DNA from: Aneurinibacillus tyrosinisolvens
Lineage (GTDB): Bacteria; Bacillota; Bacilli; Aneurinibacillales; Aneurinibacillaceae
Assembly: GCF_001015055.1 (NCBI RefSeq)
Contig: NZ_BBWZ01000021.1
Span: 1 to 64,000, forward strand
Direction of reading: 5' to 3'
DNA length: 64,000 nucleotides
The notes below the pieces were generated by a model, which saw nothing but the letters and a program-made list of their open reading frames with translations, did not search any database and was not told the origin of the DNA. Each line of letters starts with the position of its first letter. Position 1 is the first letter of the stretch. Below, piece by piece: positions 38,005-46,676 of the stretch. The position numbers were made by a program, and so were the translations under genes.

Positions 38005-39105
38005 TTTTTTTGTGTAATCGAAGAAATTGACAATACAATTGTTCATTTCTTTGCTGTTTTCAGTTGTTTTCACCGGGATAACCACGGCATGGCTGCTCTC
38101 ATGGAACAGATTCTTATTTTTATTCTTTTCGTGCACCTTTTCGTGCACCTTCTCATTCAATTTCACCTTCGTAAGGGTGACATCCGTCTCTTTTACTGCA
38201 CCGCTTACCACGCTTATAGGTTCGGTCTTTTTCTCAGGCAGCAGAATAGTGGATTTTACTATGGAGATATCGATGCTATTATTCTTGATTTGTCCCGGCT
38301 GTACACCAAGAACCTTTACAGCCTCCCCGACTCCTTTCGTTTTGATAAGAAGGATAACCTCATTAAGTGGTTTATTTGAAATTTCTGAAATTTTGTAAGC
38401 CTGAACAAGTAAGTCGCGATTTAATCCCTGTTCATTCAGAACCTCCACTTTCTGAGACTGCTCTTCTTTTAATGAATACACAACAAGCAGCGTTTTTGTG
38501 GCTGTAGTTTCAATCGTTTGCTGCTGCTGGACCTGGAGCTTTTCCAGCAAAGCCTTGTTTAAAGCCGTAGCCTCTTCCAGTTTTTTCGCCCATTCATCCA
38601 TCTGCTGCTGCGAAACCTGGAGATTCGACTTTTCAACCGTCCCCTGGATATTCACAAGAACGTTAATATAAATGTTGGCGATATGGCTGATCTGGGTCTG
38701 GCTTTCGGGCGTTGCGGCAGTCGTCGCATAGGTTGTCAGCACTCCCTGCAGCTCTTTCGCGGTGTTAACCAGGCCTTCTATTGTTTTTACGGCCACAGGT
38801 ACAGGCTGGTCTGTCGCTGATGAGACGACTGGTGCCGGAGCCGGTGCATTCCCTGATCCCATCTGTGCAGGCAGCGGTGCGGCTGTAACGACAGGGCTGG
38901 TGGGGGAGGAAGATACCGTTTGTGTTGCAGTCTTTATTTTCTCAACCATTGTTCCGAAAGCAGTATTCGCCAGTGGAGCATAGGACGTTACCGTTTTTGT
39001 ACTGGGCACAGGTGCAGGCACTGAGACATGGTCATCGCACGCGAAAGCCGGTACACTGAACAGCATCACAGAAGCAAAAGTTCCAAATAAAACTGTCTTT
39101 TTCAT
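37954..39105 (-). CDS. Secreted protein of unknown function, probably frameshifted near its end
   Basis: 383 residues as read. A signal peptide ends at PAFA. Residues 25-105 are low-complexity Pro, Ala, Thr and Ser. A helical region follows at about 115-220 with glutamine-rich coiled-coil heptads (KLQVQQQQTIETTATK), and then a small alpha/beta part (LVQAYKISEISNKPLNEVIL). The end has a HEKVHEKVHEK repeat. No family recognised. At a run of seven A (38005-38011 on the minus strand) the frame turns into a short tail, whereas the next frame gives a long His-rich tail. Either a sequencing slip, a recent mutation, or a switchable tract. Confidence 0.65.
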   Translation of the reverse strand: MKKTVLFGTFASVMLFSVPAFACDDHVSVPAPVPSTKTVTSYAPLANTAFGTMVEKIKTATQTVSSSPTSPVVTAAPLPAQMGSGNAPAPAPVVSSATDQPVPVAVKTIEGLVNTAKELQGVLTTYATTAATPESQTQISHIANIYINVLVNIQGTVEKSNLQVSQQQMDEWAKKLEEATALNKALLEKLQVQQQQTIETTATKTLLVVYSLKEEQSQKVEVLNEQGLNRDLLVQAYKISEISNKPLNEVILLIKTKGVGEAVKVLGVQPGQIKNNSIDISIVKSTILLPEKKTEPISVVSGAVKETDVTLTKVKLNEKVHEKVHEKNKNKNLFHESSHAVVIPVKTTENSKEMNNCIVNFFDYTKKENQGRKGNEPQGKIFG

Positions 39106-39295
39106 TATCTTCTCCTCGCAATCTCGGTTGGTTTTTACTTTGTGCTATAAGTATTCGTGAGGAGAAAGTGAATTTGTGGGGGGAAGAAAAAACTTTTTTA
39201 CTATTGTCAAGAGGAAATTTAAGGGACCGAAAAAAGGGAGTTCAGTCTACTTGCCTTTCCCTTCCGCGAGGAAGGGGGGGACAAGGTATAACAGT

Positions 39296-39330
39296 AAAAA
39301 AGGACGTTCCACAGCGAAACATCCTTTTTA
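39296..39330 (-). terminator. Terminator after the cytochrome c gene
   Basis: AAAAAGGA-GTT and AAC-TCCTTTTT arms with small mismatches; T-run on the minus strand, 11 bases past the stop codon. Confidence 0.7.
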
Positions 39331-39340
39331 ATAAATCTAT

Positions 39341-39778
39341 TTATTTGTGGGTGCTCAGCCACTGGGCAAGAACTTTCGCTTCAGCATCCGTTACAAGACC
39401 GGCAGGCATTCCGCCCCCGCCGGCTTTGATTTTTGCCTGAAGCTTATCCACGCTCGAGTAGTTGCTGCCAACCTTCGTCAGGCTTGGCCCCATGCCGCCT
39501 TCCAAATTCCCGCCATGGCAGGAAATACACTTCCCCTGGTAAAGCTTCTGCGCCTGGGCCGTGTTTGCACCGTTCTGATCGCCCTTCTGACCGCCGTTCT
39601 GGCCTCCTGTGTTACCGCCAGCTTTTCCGCCTCCCGCCTGGCCGCCATTCGTTCCACCGCCGGTTTGATTCCCTGTCTGGCCACCCGCATTATTGTTGTC
39701 CTTGCTGGATGTAGCACAGCCGGCAACAAGAAAAAGCACCAGCATCGCCATGCTGATGGATTGTATCCACTTTTTCAC
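39341..39778 (-). CDS. cccB: Lipoprotein cytochrome c551-type
   Basis: A small c-type cytochrome tethered to the outer face of the membrane. GTG start at 39778 with AGGAGGG upstream; the lipobox is LVAGC. A 45-residue linker of Gly, Gln, Asn and Thr follows, then a haem domain with CISCH and a probable axial Met in GGGMPAG. 145 residues. In B. subtilis cccB lies between prfB and ftsE, as it does here apart from inserted genes. It carries electrons to terminal oxidase. Confidence 0.85.
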   Translation of the reverse strand: MKKWIQSISMAMLVLFLVAGCATSSKDNNNAGGQTGNQTGGGTNGGQAGGGKAGGNTGGQNGGQKGDQNGANTAQAQKLYQGKCISCHGGNLEGGMGPSLTKVGSNYSSVDKLQAKIKAGGGGMPAGLVTDAEAKVLAQWLSTHK

Positions 39779-39793
39779 AAAAATCCCTCCTAT

Positions 39794-39820
39794 GGTCATA
39801 CTTCAGACTTAGTATGAACC
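39794..39820 (-). other. Hairpin between the transketolase and cytochrome genes
   Basis: GGTTCATACT and AGTATGACC form a stem (7 bp perfect core TCATACT/AGTATGA) just upstream of the cccB ribosome site. No T-run, so it may be an mRNA processing or stability element. Confidence 0.35.
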
Positions 39821-39848
39821 AGGGAGGGACTTTTCAAACTGTATGATA

Positions 39849-40787
39849 TTAAAGCAGTTCCTTCGCTTTCGCCACAATATTTTCAGCGGTTAGGCCATAT
39901 TTTTGGAGCAGTTCGTCCGGTGTTCCTGATTCGCCGAATGTATCCTTCACACCGACACGGCGGAGCATCGTCGGGTGATTCTCAGAAATCACCTCAGCTA
40001 CAGCAGCCCCAAGACCGCCATAAATATTCGCTTCTTCCGCTGTTACGATTCCTTTGGTCTCACGGGCTGCTTTAATGATAATTTCCTCATCCAGCGGCTT
40101 CAGTGTGGAAATGTTAATCACGCGCGCCTGGATACCTTCCTTCGCCAGCGTTTCAGCCGCTTCCACCGCCATGTGCGTCATTACGCCCATGGCAATAATC
40201 GCGATATCATTTCCTTCACGGAGCTGCACGCCTTTTCCGATCTTGAATTCGTAGCTGTCATCGAATAAAACCGGCACGTTCGGGCGTCCCATCCGGATGT
40301 ACATTGGGCCGTATGTGTTAGCCGCAGCCCGGATCGCTTTCTTCGTCTCCGTCGCATCCGCCGGAACAATCACCGTCATGTTCGGAATCGCACGCATCAG
40401 CGCAAGGTCTTCCACCGCCTGGTGGGAGGCCCCGTCTTCCCCAAGCGTGAGGCCCTGGTGGGTTACGGCGATTTTGACGTTCAGGTTCGGATAGCAAACC
40501 GAGTTGCGGATCATATCGGCTACACGAAGCGAGCCGAACAGGGCAAACGTGCTGGCGAACGGAATTTTTCCGCAGGTAGCAAGCCCTGCCGCCATCCCGA
40601 TCATGTTCGCCTCCGCAATCCCCACGTCGAAGAAACGATCCGGGAACGTTTTGCCGAATTTCTCTGTTTTCGTAGATTTTGCAAGGTCAGCATCGAGTAC
40701 AACGATGTCAGGGTTCTCATGGCCAAGCTCGACCAATACTTCACCGTAAGCGTCACGGGTTGCGATTTTCTGTATTGTCTTTTCCAT
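39849..40787 (-). CDS. Transketolase, C-terminal subunit
   Basis: 312 residues covering the pyrimidine-binding and C-terminal domains of transketolase. The catalytic glutamate lies in FDVGIAEANMIGMAAGLA, and the thiamine-side motif HQGLTLGEDGASHQAVEDLA is present. It needs the partner subunit encoded just upstream, whose stop codon overlaps its start (TAATG). Split transketolases of this type are known in Firmicutes and archaea; a DXP synthase or pyruvate dehydrogenase beta subunit is less likely from the partner. Confidence 0.93.
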   Translation of the reverse strand: MEKTIQKIATRDAYGEVLVELGHENPDIVVLDADLAKSTKTEKFGKTFPDRFFDVGIAEANMIGMAAGLATCGKIPFASTFALFGSLRVADMIRNSVCYPNLNVKIAVTHQGLTLGEDGASHQAVEDLALMRAIPNMTVIVPADATETKKAIRAAANTYGPMYIRMGRPNVPVLFDDSYEFKIGKGVQLREGNDIAIIAMGVMTHMAVEAAETLAKEGIQARVINISTLKPLDEEIIIKAARETKGIVTAEEANIYGGLGAAVAEVISENHPTMLRRVGVKDTFGESGTPDELLQKYGLTAENIVAKAKELL

Positions 40788-41650
40788 TACTTATCCCCTC
40801 CAACATCCTCGCTAATGTCGCAGCCGCACAGCTCATCCAGCGCCTGCTTCAACTGCTCTGCATTCGGTGCCGTACCGTGCCAGCCGGCTACGTTTTCCAT
40901 GTACGATACACCTTTTCCTTTTACCGTTTTGGCAAGAATAAAGGTAGGTTTGCCCTTTACTGTTTTTGCTTCATCAAGCGCGGCGATGATTTGTTCCATG
41001 TCATGGCCGTCCACTTCGATAACGTGCCATTTAAACGCGCGGAATTTATCGGTTACAGGCGCCACGTCCATAATTTCATCGACGATACCGTCAATTTGCA
41101 GGTGGTTGTAGTCAAGGATCGCTACGAGATTGTCGAGCTTATAATGGCCGGCAGCCATCGCCGCTTCCCAAACCATTCCTTCCTGGATTTCTCCGTCACC
41201 AAGCAGGGCATACACGCGATAATCGAGCTTGTCCAGCTTTCCGGCTAACGCCATTCCGTTGGCGGAAGACAATCCCTGGCCCAGTGAACCTGTGCTCTGT
41301 TCTACGCCAGGGAGAAGCTTTTTACTCGGGTGCCCCTGCAGGCGGGAATTGATTTTACGGAACGTGGAAAGCTCCTCTTTCGGAAGGAAGCCTTTTTCTG
41401 CAAGCGCTGCATACAGCACCGGGCTGGCATGTCCCTTGCTTAGAATAAACCGGTCACGGTTCGGGTCGTCCGCTTTATCCGGTCCTACGTTCATTTCATG
41501 GAAATACAGCACGGTTACGATATCGGTCGCTGAGAGTGATCCTCCCGGATGCCCCGAGTTCGCGGCTGACACCATTTTTACAATTTCCTGGCGAATATTG
41601 CTTGCATGCTGCTGCAGTTCTGTCATTTGGCTTTCTGCAACTCTGTTCAT
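40787..41650 (-). CDS. Transketolase, N-terminal subunit
   Basis: 287 residues forming the pyrophosphate-binding half of transketolase. The ThDP-magnesium motif GDGEIQEG is at about residues 150-157, and the substrate histidines appear in GHPGG and KGHASP. Together with the next gene it transfers two-carbon units between ketose and aldose phosphates. GGAGG precedes the start. Its presence between prfB and cccB is not part of the B. subtilis order, so it was inserted or moved. Confidence 0.93.
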   Translation of the reverse strand: MNRVAESQMTELQQHASNIRQEIVKMVSAANSGHPGGSLSATDIVTVLYFHEMNVGPDKADDPNRDRFILSKGHASPVLYAALAEKGFLPKEELSTFRKINSRLQGHPSKKLLPGVEQSTGSLGQGLSSANGMALAGKLDKLDYRVYALLGDGEIQEGMVWEAAMAAGHYKLDNLVAILDYNHLQIDGIVDEIMDVAPVTDKFRAFKWHVIEVDGHDMEQIIAALDEAKTVKGKPTFILAKTVKGKGVSYMENVAGWHGTAPNAEQLKQALDELCGCDISEDVGGDK

Positions 41651-41680
41651 TTCCCCACTCCTCCGTCTCCGTTATATACG

Positions 41681-41848
41681 TCAATTTCTCCGAAAACCTT
41701 CTCCAAGTACTTCATTCGCGTCGCTTACGATGACAAACGCATTGGGGTCCTGACGCTTTACAACGTTTTTCAATATGTATTGCCGGACGGTTGCCCATCC
41801 GGCATGGTTCTTAGAAGGTGAAAGCGCTGAAGCGCTGCGCTGCCGCAT
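41681..41848 (-). pseudogene. yvjA: Remnant of a YitT/YvjA family gene (DUF2179 tail)
   Basis: A 55-codon frame opens with ATG 41848 behind AAAGGTGG and ends at TGA 41681. Its last about 25 residues (DPNAFVIVSDANEVLGEGF) match the C-terminal DUF2179 motif of YitT-type membrane proteins, which are normally about 280 residues long with five to six spans. All membrane spans are gone. B. subtilis has yvjA close to this spot, downstream of prfB and cccB, so this is most simply the stub of yvjA after deletion. A short peptide may still be made. Confidence 0.7.
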
Positions 41849-41863
41849 ATAATCCACCTTTTT

Positions 41864-42971
41864 CTATGAATGATGTAATTGCTGGCGCAGATACGAGTCG
41901 ATAAACGGATTTAAATCCCCGTCCATAACCGCCTGCACGTTTCCTGTTTCAGTGTTTGTTCGATGGTCTTTCACCATGCTGTACGGATGGAAGACATAGG
42001 AGCGAATCTGGCTGCCCCAGCCGATGTCCTTCTGCTCTCCGCGCAGCTTGGCGGCTTCGGCTTCCTGTTCCTCAATTCTCTTCTCGTACAGCTTCGAGCG
42101 CAGCATTTTCATAGCCCGCTCCCGGTTTTTAATCTGAGAGCGCTCGTTCTGACACGTAACGACAACGCCTGTCGGTATATGGGTAATCCGCACGGCAGAG
42201 TCTGTCGTATTAATGTGCTGGCCGCCTGCACCGCTTGCACGGTACGTATCGATTTTCAAATCTTCCGTCCGGATATCGATTTCGATATCGTCGTCGATTT
42301 CCGGCATGACATCACAGGAAACGAATGACGTATGGCGGCGTCCGGATGAATCAAACGGCGAAATGCGGACAAGACGGTGAACCCCTTTTTCCGCTTTTAA
42401 ATAGCCGTATGCGTTGTGCCCTCTAATGAGCAGGGTAACGCTTTTCACCCCTGCCTCGTCACCGGGCAGGTAATCGAGCGTTTCTACCTTATAGCCTTGC
42501 TTGTCAGCCCAGCGCGTATACATTCGGAGCATCATCTCCGCCCAATCCTGGGATTCCGTTCCGCCCGCACCCGGGTGGAGTTCAAGAATCGCGCTTTTCT
42601 TGTCATACGGCTCGCTCAGCAAGAGCTGCAGCTCATATTCGGAAAGCTGCTGGTTGAGCGATTCAACAGACGATACGATGTCCGGGATGAGCGATTCATC
42701 GTCTTCCTCCGCAGCCAGGTCCATGAGCACCTGAATATCCTCATAGGCGCTTTCCATGCCGGCAATCGCCTGGACAGCCTCTTTCAAAACATTGACGTCA
42801 CCGATAACCTTCTGGGCCGTATCATTGTCGTCCCAGAAGCCCGGCATCGCCATTTTCTCTTCCAGCGCTGCTATTTGTTTTTCCTTCTCCGGGAGGTCAA
42901 AGAGACCCCCTGATTTCAGCCAATCGTTTTCCGATAATAGCCATTTGCTGCTTCGCTTCGGTCAAATCCAT
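41864..42971 (-). CDS. prfB: Peptide chain release factor 2, with programmed +1 frameshift
   Basis: RF2 reads UAA and UGA. The gene starts at ATG 42971 and reaches an in-frame TGA at 42897-42899 after 24 codons, at the conserved autoregulatory site: AGGGGGTCTCTTTGAC, where the internal SD-like AGGGGG and CTT TGA cause a +1 shift when RF2 is scarce. The second part (42853 frame) has SPF in RISPFDSSG, the stop-codon recognition motif, and GGQ in GAGGQHINT, the hydrolysis motif. secA ends one base before it starts. Confidence 0.97.
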
Positions 42972-42972
42972 A

Positions 42973-45486
42973 TTACTCCTCCTGGCCGTGGCAGTTTTTA
43001 TATTTCTTGCCGCTTCCACAGTAGCACTCATCGTTGCGGCCGATTTTCGGCGCATCCCGGCGCACCGGTTTCTTCGGCGCCGGTTCATCCGTTGGCACAA
43101 CCGCCTGTCCCTTCGCCACTTCCTGGCGTTCAAGGTTTGTACCGATGTTTGCTTTCATAATATAAGTTGCCACTTCTTCTTCAATCGTCGCAATCATTTC
43201 ATTGAACATCTCGAAGCCTTCGATCTGGTATTCACGAAGCGGGTCGGTCTGGCCGTACGCACGCAGGTGGATCCCCTGGCGGAATTGGTCCATGGCGTCA
43301 ATGTGATCCATCCATTTGCTGTCGACCGCACGCAGCACGACAACCTTCTCGAACTCACGGAAGTTTTCTTCTTCAAGCAGCTGTTCACGCTCTGTGTACA
43401 GGCGCTCCACAAGCTCACGGAACACTTCCACGATTTCTTCCCGGTCTTTGCCCCAGATGTCTTTCTTATCAAGCTGGCCTTCGTACAGGAACGTTCCGTT
43501 GCAACTTTCGATAAGCTTATCAAGCTCCCACTCTTCCTGAACGACTTCATCCGGACAGTGAATGTCAACGAGACGCTCTACATGGGACATAATCATCCCG
43601 ATAACAACATCGCGCAGTGACTCGGCTTCCATGACTTCGCGGCGCTGCTTGTAAATGACTGTACGCTGCTGGTTCATCACATCGTCATACTGGAGAACGA
43701 CGCGGCGCATATCGAAGTTAGAGCCTTCCACGCGTTTCTGCGAAGATTCAATGGCCCGTGAAACCATCTTACTTTCAATCGGCATATCTTCTTCCATGCC
43801 GAGGCGGTCCATCATGCCCATAATGTTTTCCGAACCGAACTTGCGCATGAGCTCATCCTGCAGGGAAATGAAGAACTGAGAAGAACCCGGGTCCCCCTGA
43901 CGTCCCGCACGGCCGCGCAGCTGGTTATCAATGCGGCGGCTCTCATGGCGTTCCGTACCTATAATATGAAGTCCTCCAATTTCTGCTACACCTTCGCCAA
44001 GCTTAATGTCGGTACCGCGGCCCGCCATATTGGTGGCGATCGTAACCGCTCCGCGCTGGCCAGCTTCCGCAACGATCTCCGCCTCACGCGCATGGTGCTT
44101 CGCATTCAGTACGTTATGGCGAATGCCTTTTTTCTTCAGCAAGTTGGAAATAAGCTCCGACTTTTCGATAGATGTCGTACCGACGAGCACCGGCCGGCCT
44201 TCTTTATGGTGTTTCTCGATGTCGGCAACAACGGCATGATACTTGCCGTTCTCGGACTTGTAAATGGCGTCCGGCTTGTCTTCCCGGATAACCGGCTTGT
44301 TGGTCGGAATAACGACAACTTCAAGGCCGTAGATTTTCTTGAACTCTTCTTCTTCCGTTTTCGCCGTACCGGTCATACCGCCCAGCTTGTCATACATCCG
44401 GAAGTAGTTCTGCAGCGTAATGGTTGCAAGCGTCATGCTCTCGTTCTGCACAACCTGCCCTTCCTTCGCTTCGATCGCCTGGTGGAGGCCGTCGCTGTAG
44501 CGGCGTCCCTGCATGAGACGGCCGGTAAATTCATCCACAATGACAATTTCGCCGTTGTCTACCACATAGTCCACGTCACGCTTCATAAGCGCGCGCGCTT
44601 TTAAGGCGATGTTCACGTGGTGGTTAAGCAGAATATGCTCGCTGTCATACAAGTTCTCGATGTTAAACGCTTTTTCTACTTCAGCTACCCCTTCTTCTGT
44701 AAGGGCAACGGAATTGGCTTTCAAATCAATCGTGTAATGCTCTTCTTCCTTTAAACGGGTCGCAAAACGCGCCGCCACATGGTACAGCTCCGTTGACTTC
44801 TCCGCTTCACCCGAGATGATGAGCGGGGTACGCGCTTCGTCAACAAGAATGCTGTCGACCTCATCCACGATACAGAAGTTCAGCGGACGCTGGGCGATTT
44901 GCTCTCTGTAAAGCACCATGTTGTCGCGCAGGTAATCAAAACCGAACTCGTTGTTCGTTCCATACGTGATGTCGGCTGCGTATGCCGCCTGTTTGTCATC
45001 CGGAGACAAACCGTTCAGGTTGACGGCCCACGTTAAGCCAAGGAAGTTATACAGTTGGCCCATTTCTTCCGCGTCACGGGCAGCAAGGTATTCGTTGACC
45101 GTGATAACATGGACGCCTTTTCCTGCCAGGGCGTTTAAATATACTGGAAGGGTCGCTACAAGCGTTTTCCCTTCCCCGGTTCTCATTTCGGCAATTTTCC
45201 CTTCGTGCAGCACCATGCCGCCGATGAGCTGGACGTCATAGTGGCGCATGCCAAGGACGCGCCGGGAACCTTCACGGCAGACGGCAAATGCTTCGTGTAA
45301 AATATCATCAAGAGTCTCGCCTTTTTCAAGGCGTTCTTTAAATTCCATAGTCTTAAGCTGGAGTTGTTCGTCAGTGAGCGCTTGTATAGAAGGTTCCAAC
45401 GCATTGATTTTTTCTACGCGTTTCATGAGCTTCTTAACGTCGCGTTCGTTGGTATCCCCTATAATTTTTTTCAGTAATCCGATCAT
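42973..45486 (-). CDS. secA: Preprotein translocase ATPase SecA
   Basis: SecA drives proteins through SecYEG. 837 residues. Walker [19 protein letters not shown]-like [16 protein letters not shown], the second helicase domain ([11 protein letters not shown]) and the C-terminal zinc motif [14 protein letters not shown] are present. It lies between hpf and prfB, as in B. subtilis. Its own promoter is 65 bases upstream. Confidence 0.99.
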   Translation of the reverse strand: MIGLLKKIIGDTNERDVKKLMKRVEKINALEPSIQALTDEQLQLKTMEFKERLEKGETLDDILHEAFAVCREGSRRVLGMRHYDVQLIGGMVLHEGKIAEMRTGEGKTLVATLPVYLNALAGKGVHVITVNEYLAARDAEEMGQLYNFLGLTWAVNLNGLSPDDKQAAYAADITYGTNNEFGFDYLRDNMVLYREQIAQRPLNFCIVDEVDSILVDEARTPLIISGEAEKSTELYHVAARFATRLKEEEHYTIDLKANSVALTEEGVAEVEKAFNIENLYDSEHILLNHHVNIALKARALMKRDVDYVVDNGEIVIVDEFTGRLMQGRRYSDGLHQAIEAKEGQVVQNESMTLATITLQNYFRMYDKLGGMTGTAKTEEEEFKKIYGLEVVVIPTNKPVIREDKPDAIYKSENGKYHAVVADIEKHHKEGRPVLVGTTSIEKSELISNLLKKKGIRHNVLNAKHHAREAEIVAEAGQRGAVTIATNMAGRGTDIKLGEGVAEIGGLHIIGTERHESRRIDNQLRGRAGRQGDPGSSQFFISLQDELMRKFGSENIMGMMDRLGMEEDMPIESKMVSRAIESSQKRVEGSNFDMRRVVLQYDDVMNQQRTVIYKQRREVMEAESLRDVVIGMIMSHVERLVDIHCPDEVVQEEWELDKLIESCNGTFLYEGQLDKKDIWGKDREEIVEVFRELVERLYTEREQLLEEENFREFEKVVVLRAVDSKWMDHIDAMDQFRQGIHLRAYGQTDPLREYQIEGFEMFNEMIATIEEEVATYIMKANIGTNLERQEVAKGQAVVPTDEPAPKKPVRRDAPKIGRNDECYCGSGKKYKNCHGQEE

Positions 45487-45549
45487 GATTACTCTCCTTC
45501 CAATTGTTCATTCTTCTACTTTGAAGAGAACATACTACTCTAACTTTTT

Positions 45550-45578
45550 ATTTTATCAGTATGGATAAGGGTTGACAA
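45550..45578 (-). promoter_or_regulatory. Sigma-A-type promoter of secA-prfB
   Basis: TTGTCA, 17 bases, TAAAAT on the minus strand. Confidence 0.7.
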
Positions 45579-45708
45579 GTTAAGCCATGAGGTTCCTTCA
45601 ATGTTATTCTTTTACGTACTTGCCCACTAAAAAGTTACAAACCCGCCTTTCCTTTTCTATCGGGAAGCAGTAGTGACCGCCCTCGCTTCTTTTTTCCAGA
45701 AATAATAC

Positions 45709-45734
45709 AAAAGAAGACGCCGGGCGGCGTCTTC
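45709..45734 (-). terminator. Terminator of hpf
   Basis: GAAGACGCC and GGCGTCTTC, a 9-bp stem with a 4-base loop, then TTTT on the minus strand. Confidence 0.8.
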
Positions 45735-45763
45735 TTCCGAGGGTCATGCAGACCCGGTTTCTA

Positions 45764-46327
45764 TTAAGAGACCTGTTCCGGTTCAATTAATCCGTACCGG
45801 CCGTCTTTACGTCTATATACAACATTGACTTCTTCCGTTTCCGCGTTGCTGAATACGAAGAAACTATGTCCCAGCATATCCATTTGCAGAACCGCTTCCT
45901 CCGCATCCATCGGCTTCAGATTAAAGCGTTTCGTTCTCACGATTTCGGATCCATCGCTTTCCACATCGTCGACTGCTTCGGCAAACACCGGTTCAGCGTC
46001 CAAAAACACCTCGCTGGCTCCGCCCTGCTGGCGATATTTACGGTTTACTTTGGTTTTATGCTTGCGAATTTGGCGCTCCAGCTTCTCAATCACCAAATCG
46101 ATAGCAGCATACATGTCATCGTGCGTATCCTCGGCGCGCAGGATAACCCCCGGCATCGGAATCGTTACTTCAACGGTCTGCTCTCCCCGCAGTACACGCA
46201 TTGTTACATGACAGCTAGTTGAGGAAGTATTCTCAAAGTACCTCTCGAGGCGACCTATCTTTTTCTCTACATAATCTCTCAGTGCTGGAGTTACTTCGAT
46301 GTTTTCACCACGGATGTTATATTGCAT
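45764..46327 (-). CDS. hpf: Long-form ribosome hibernation promoting factor
   Basis: Long HPF joins 70S ribosomes into inactive 100S dimers in stationary phase or stress. The N-terminal domain (residues 1-100; MQYNIRGENIEVTPALRDYV) binds the decoding centre, and the C-terminal domain (about 130-187; FNLKPMDAEEAVLQMDMLGH) dimerises. Start at ATG 46327 is fixed by AAAGGAGGAG upstream and by the family N-terminus. 187 residues. Confidence 0.95.
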   Translation of the reverse strand: MQYNIRGENIEVTPALRDYVEKKIGRLERYFENTSSTSCHVTMRVLRGEQTVEVTIPMPGVILRAEDTHDDMYAAIDLVIEKLERQIRKHKTKVNRKYRQQGGASEVFLDAEPVFAEAVDDVESDGSEIVRTKRFNLKPMDAEEAVLQMDMLGHSFFVFSNAETEEVNVVYRRKDGRYGLIEPEQVS

Positions 46328-46468
46328 ATGGATACTCCTCCTTTCGATGATACTATTATATTTCCCGCTGCAGATGAAAATCCCTCTTTGATCCGACAAT
46401 TTTTTCCCCTAAATGTGAAAGTTTTTTGTCCGAAACCCTCTGCTTTTTATTGAGAAATTGTGATATAA

Positions 46469-46654
46469 ATAGAGTACAGAAAAGCAGCAGACCTGTATAA
46501 GGAATCGCTGGCCGGCATAAAGATGGTGTTTGAGGAAACGAAAAGCGGCAGAACTCCCAACATAGAACAAATCACCCGGCAGTTTTGCCCGCTTGTACAA
46601 ACAGGAACTACATTCTACGACTTGCAAACGGAACGAAGCATCATAATTGAATAA
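46469..46654 (+). pseudogene. Decayed HD-GYP paralogue fragment
   Basis: A frame from 46469 to a TAA at 46654 encodes ADLYKESLAGIKMVFEETK and TPNIEQITRQFCPL, which align closely with residues about 80-120 of the intact HD-GYP protein just downstream (ADYYKETLSEMKELFTEAK, SPNVKEMTERFSPL). Upstream there is a stop and no start, and the HD domain is missing. It is a piece of a second gene copy or an abortive tandem duplication. Confidence 0.65.
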
Positions 46655-46676
46655 CTATTGTGACAGGGGGAATCGT

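Noticed and set aside
38000-38015. Programmed -1 frameshift at A AAA AAG in the secreted protein
   Set aside because: The continuing frame is +1, not -1, relative to the upstream frame, so the slippery heptamer would lead to the wrong frame.
39240-39285. G-run (GAAGGGGGGGAC) upstream of the cytochrome terminator as a regulatory element
   Set aside because: It is only a homopolymer in noncoding sequence with no partner or nearby start.
45604-45786. A minus-strand 60-codon frame after hpf
   Set aside because: It lies across the hpf terminator and the hpf stop codon, and shows no ribosome site.
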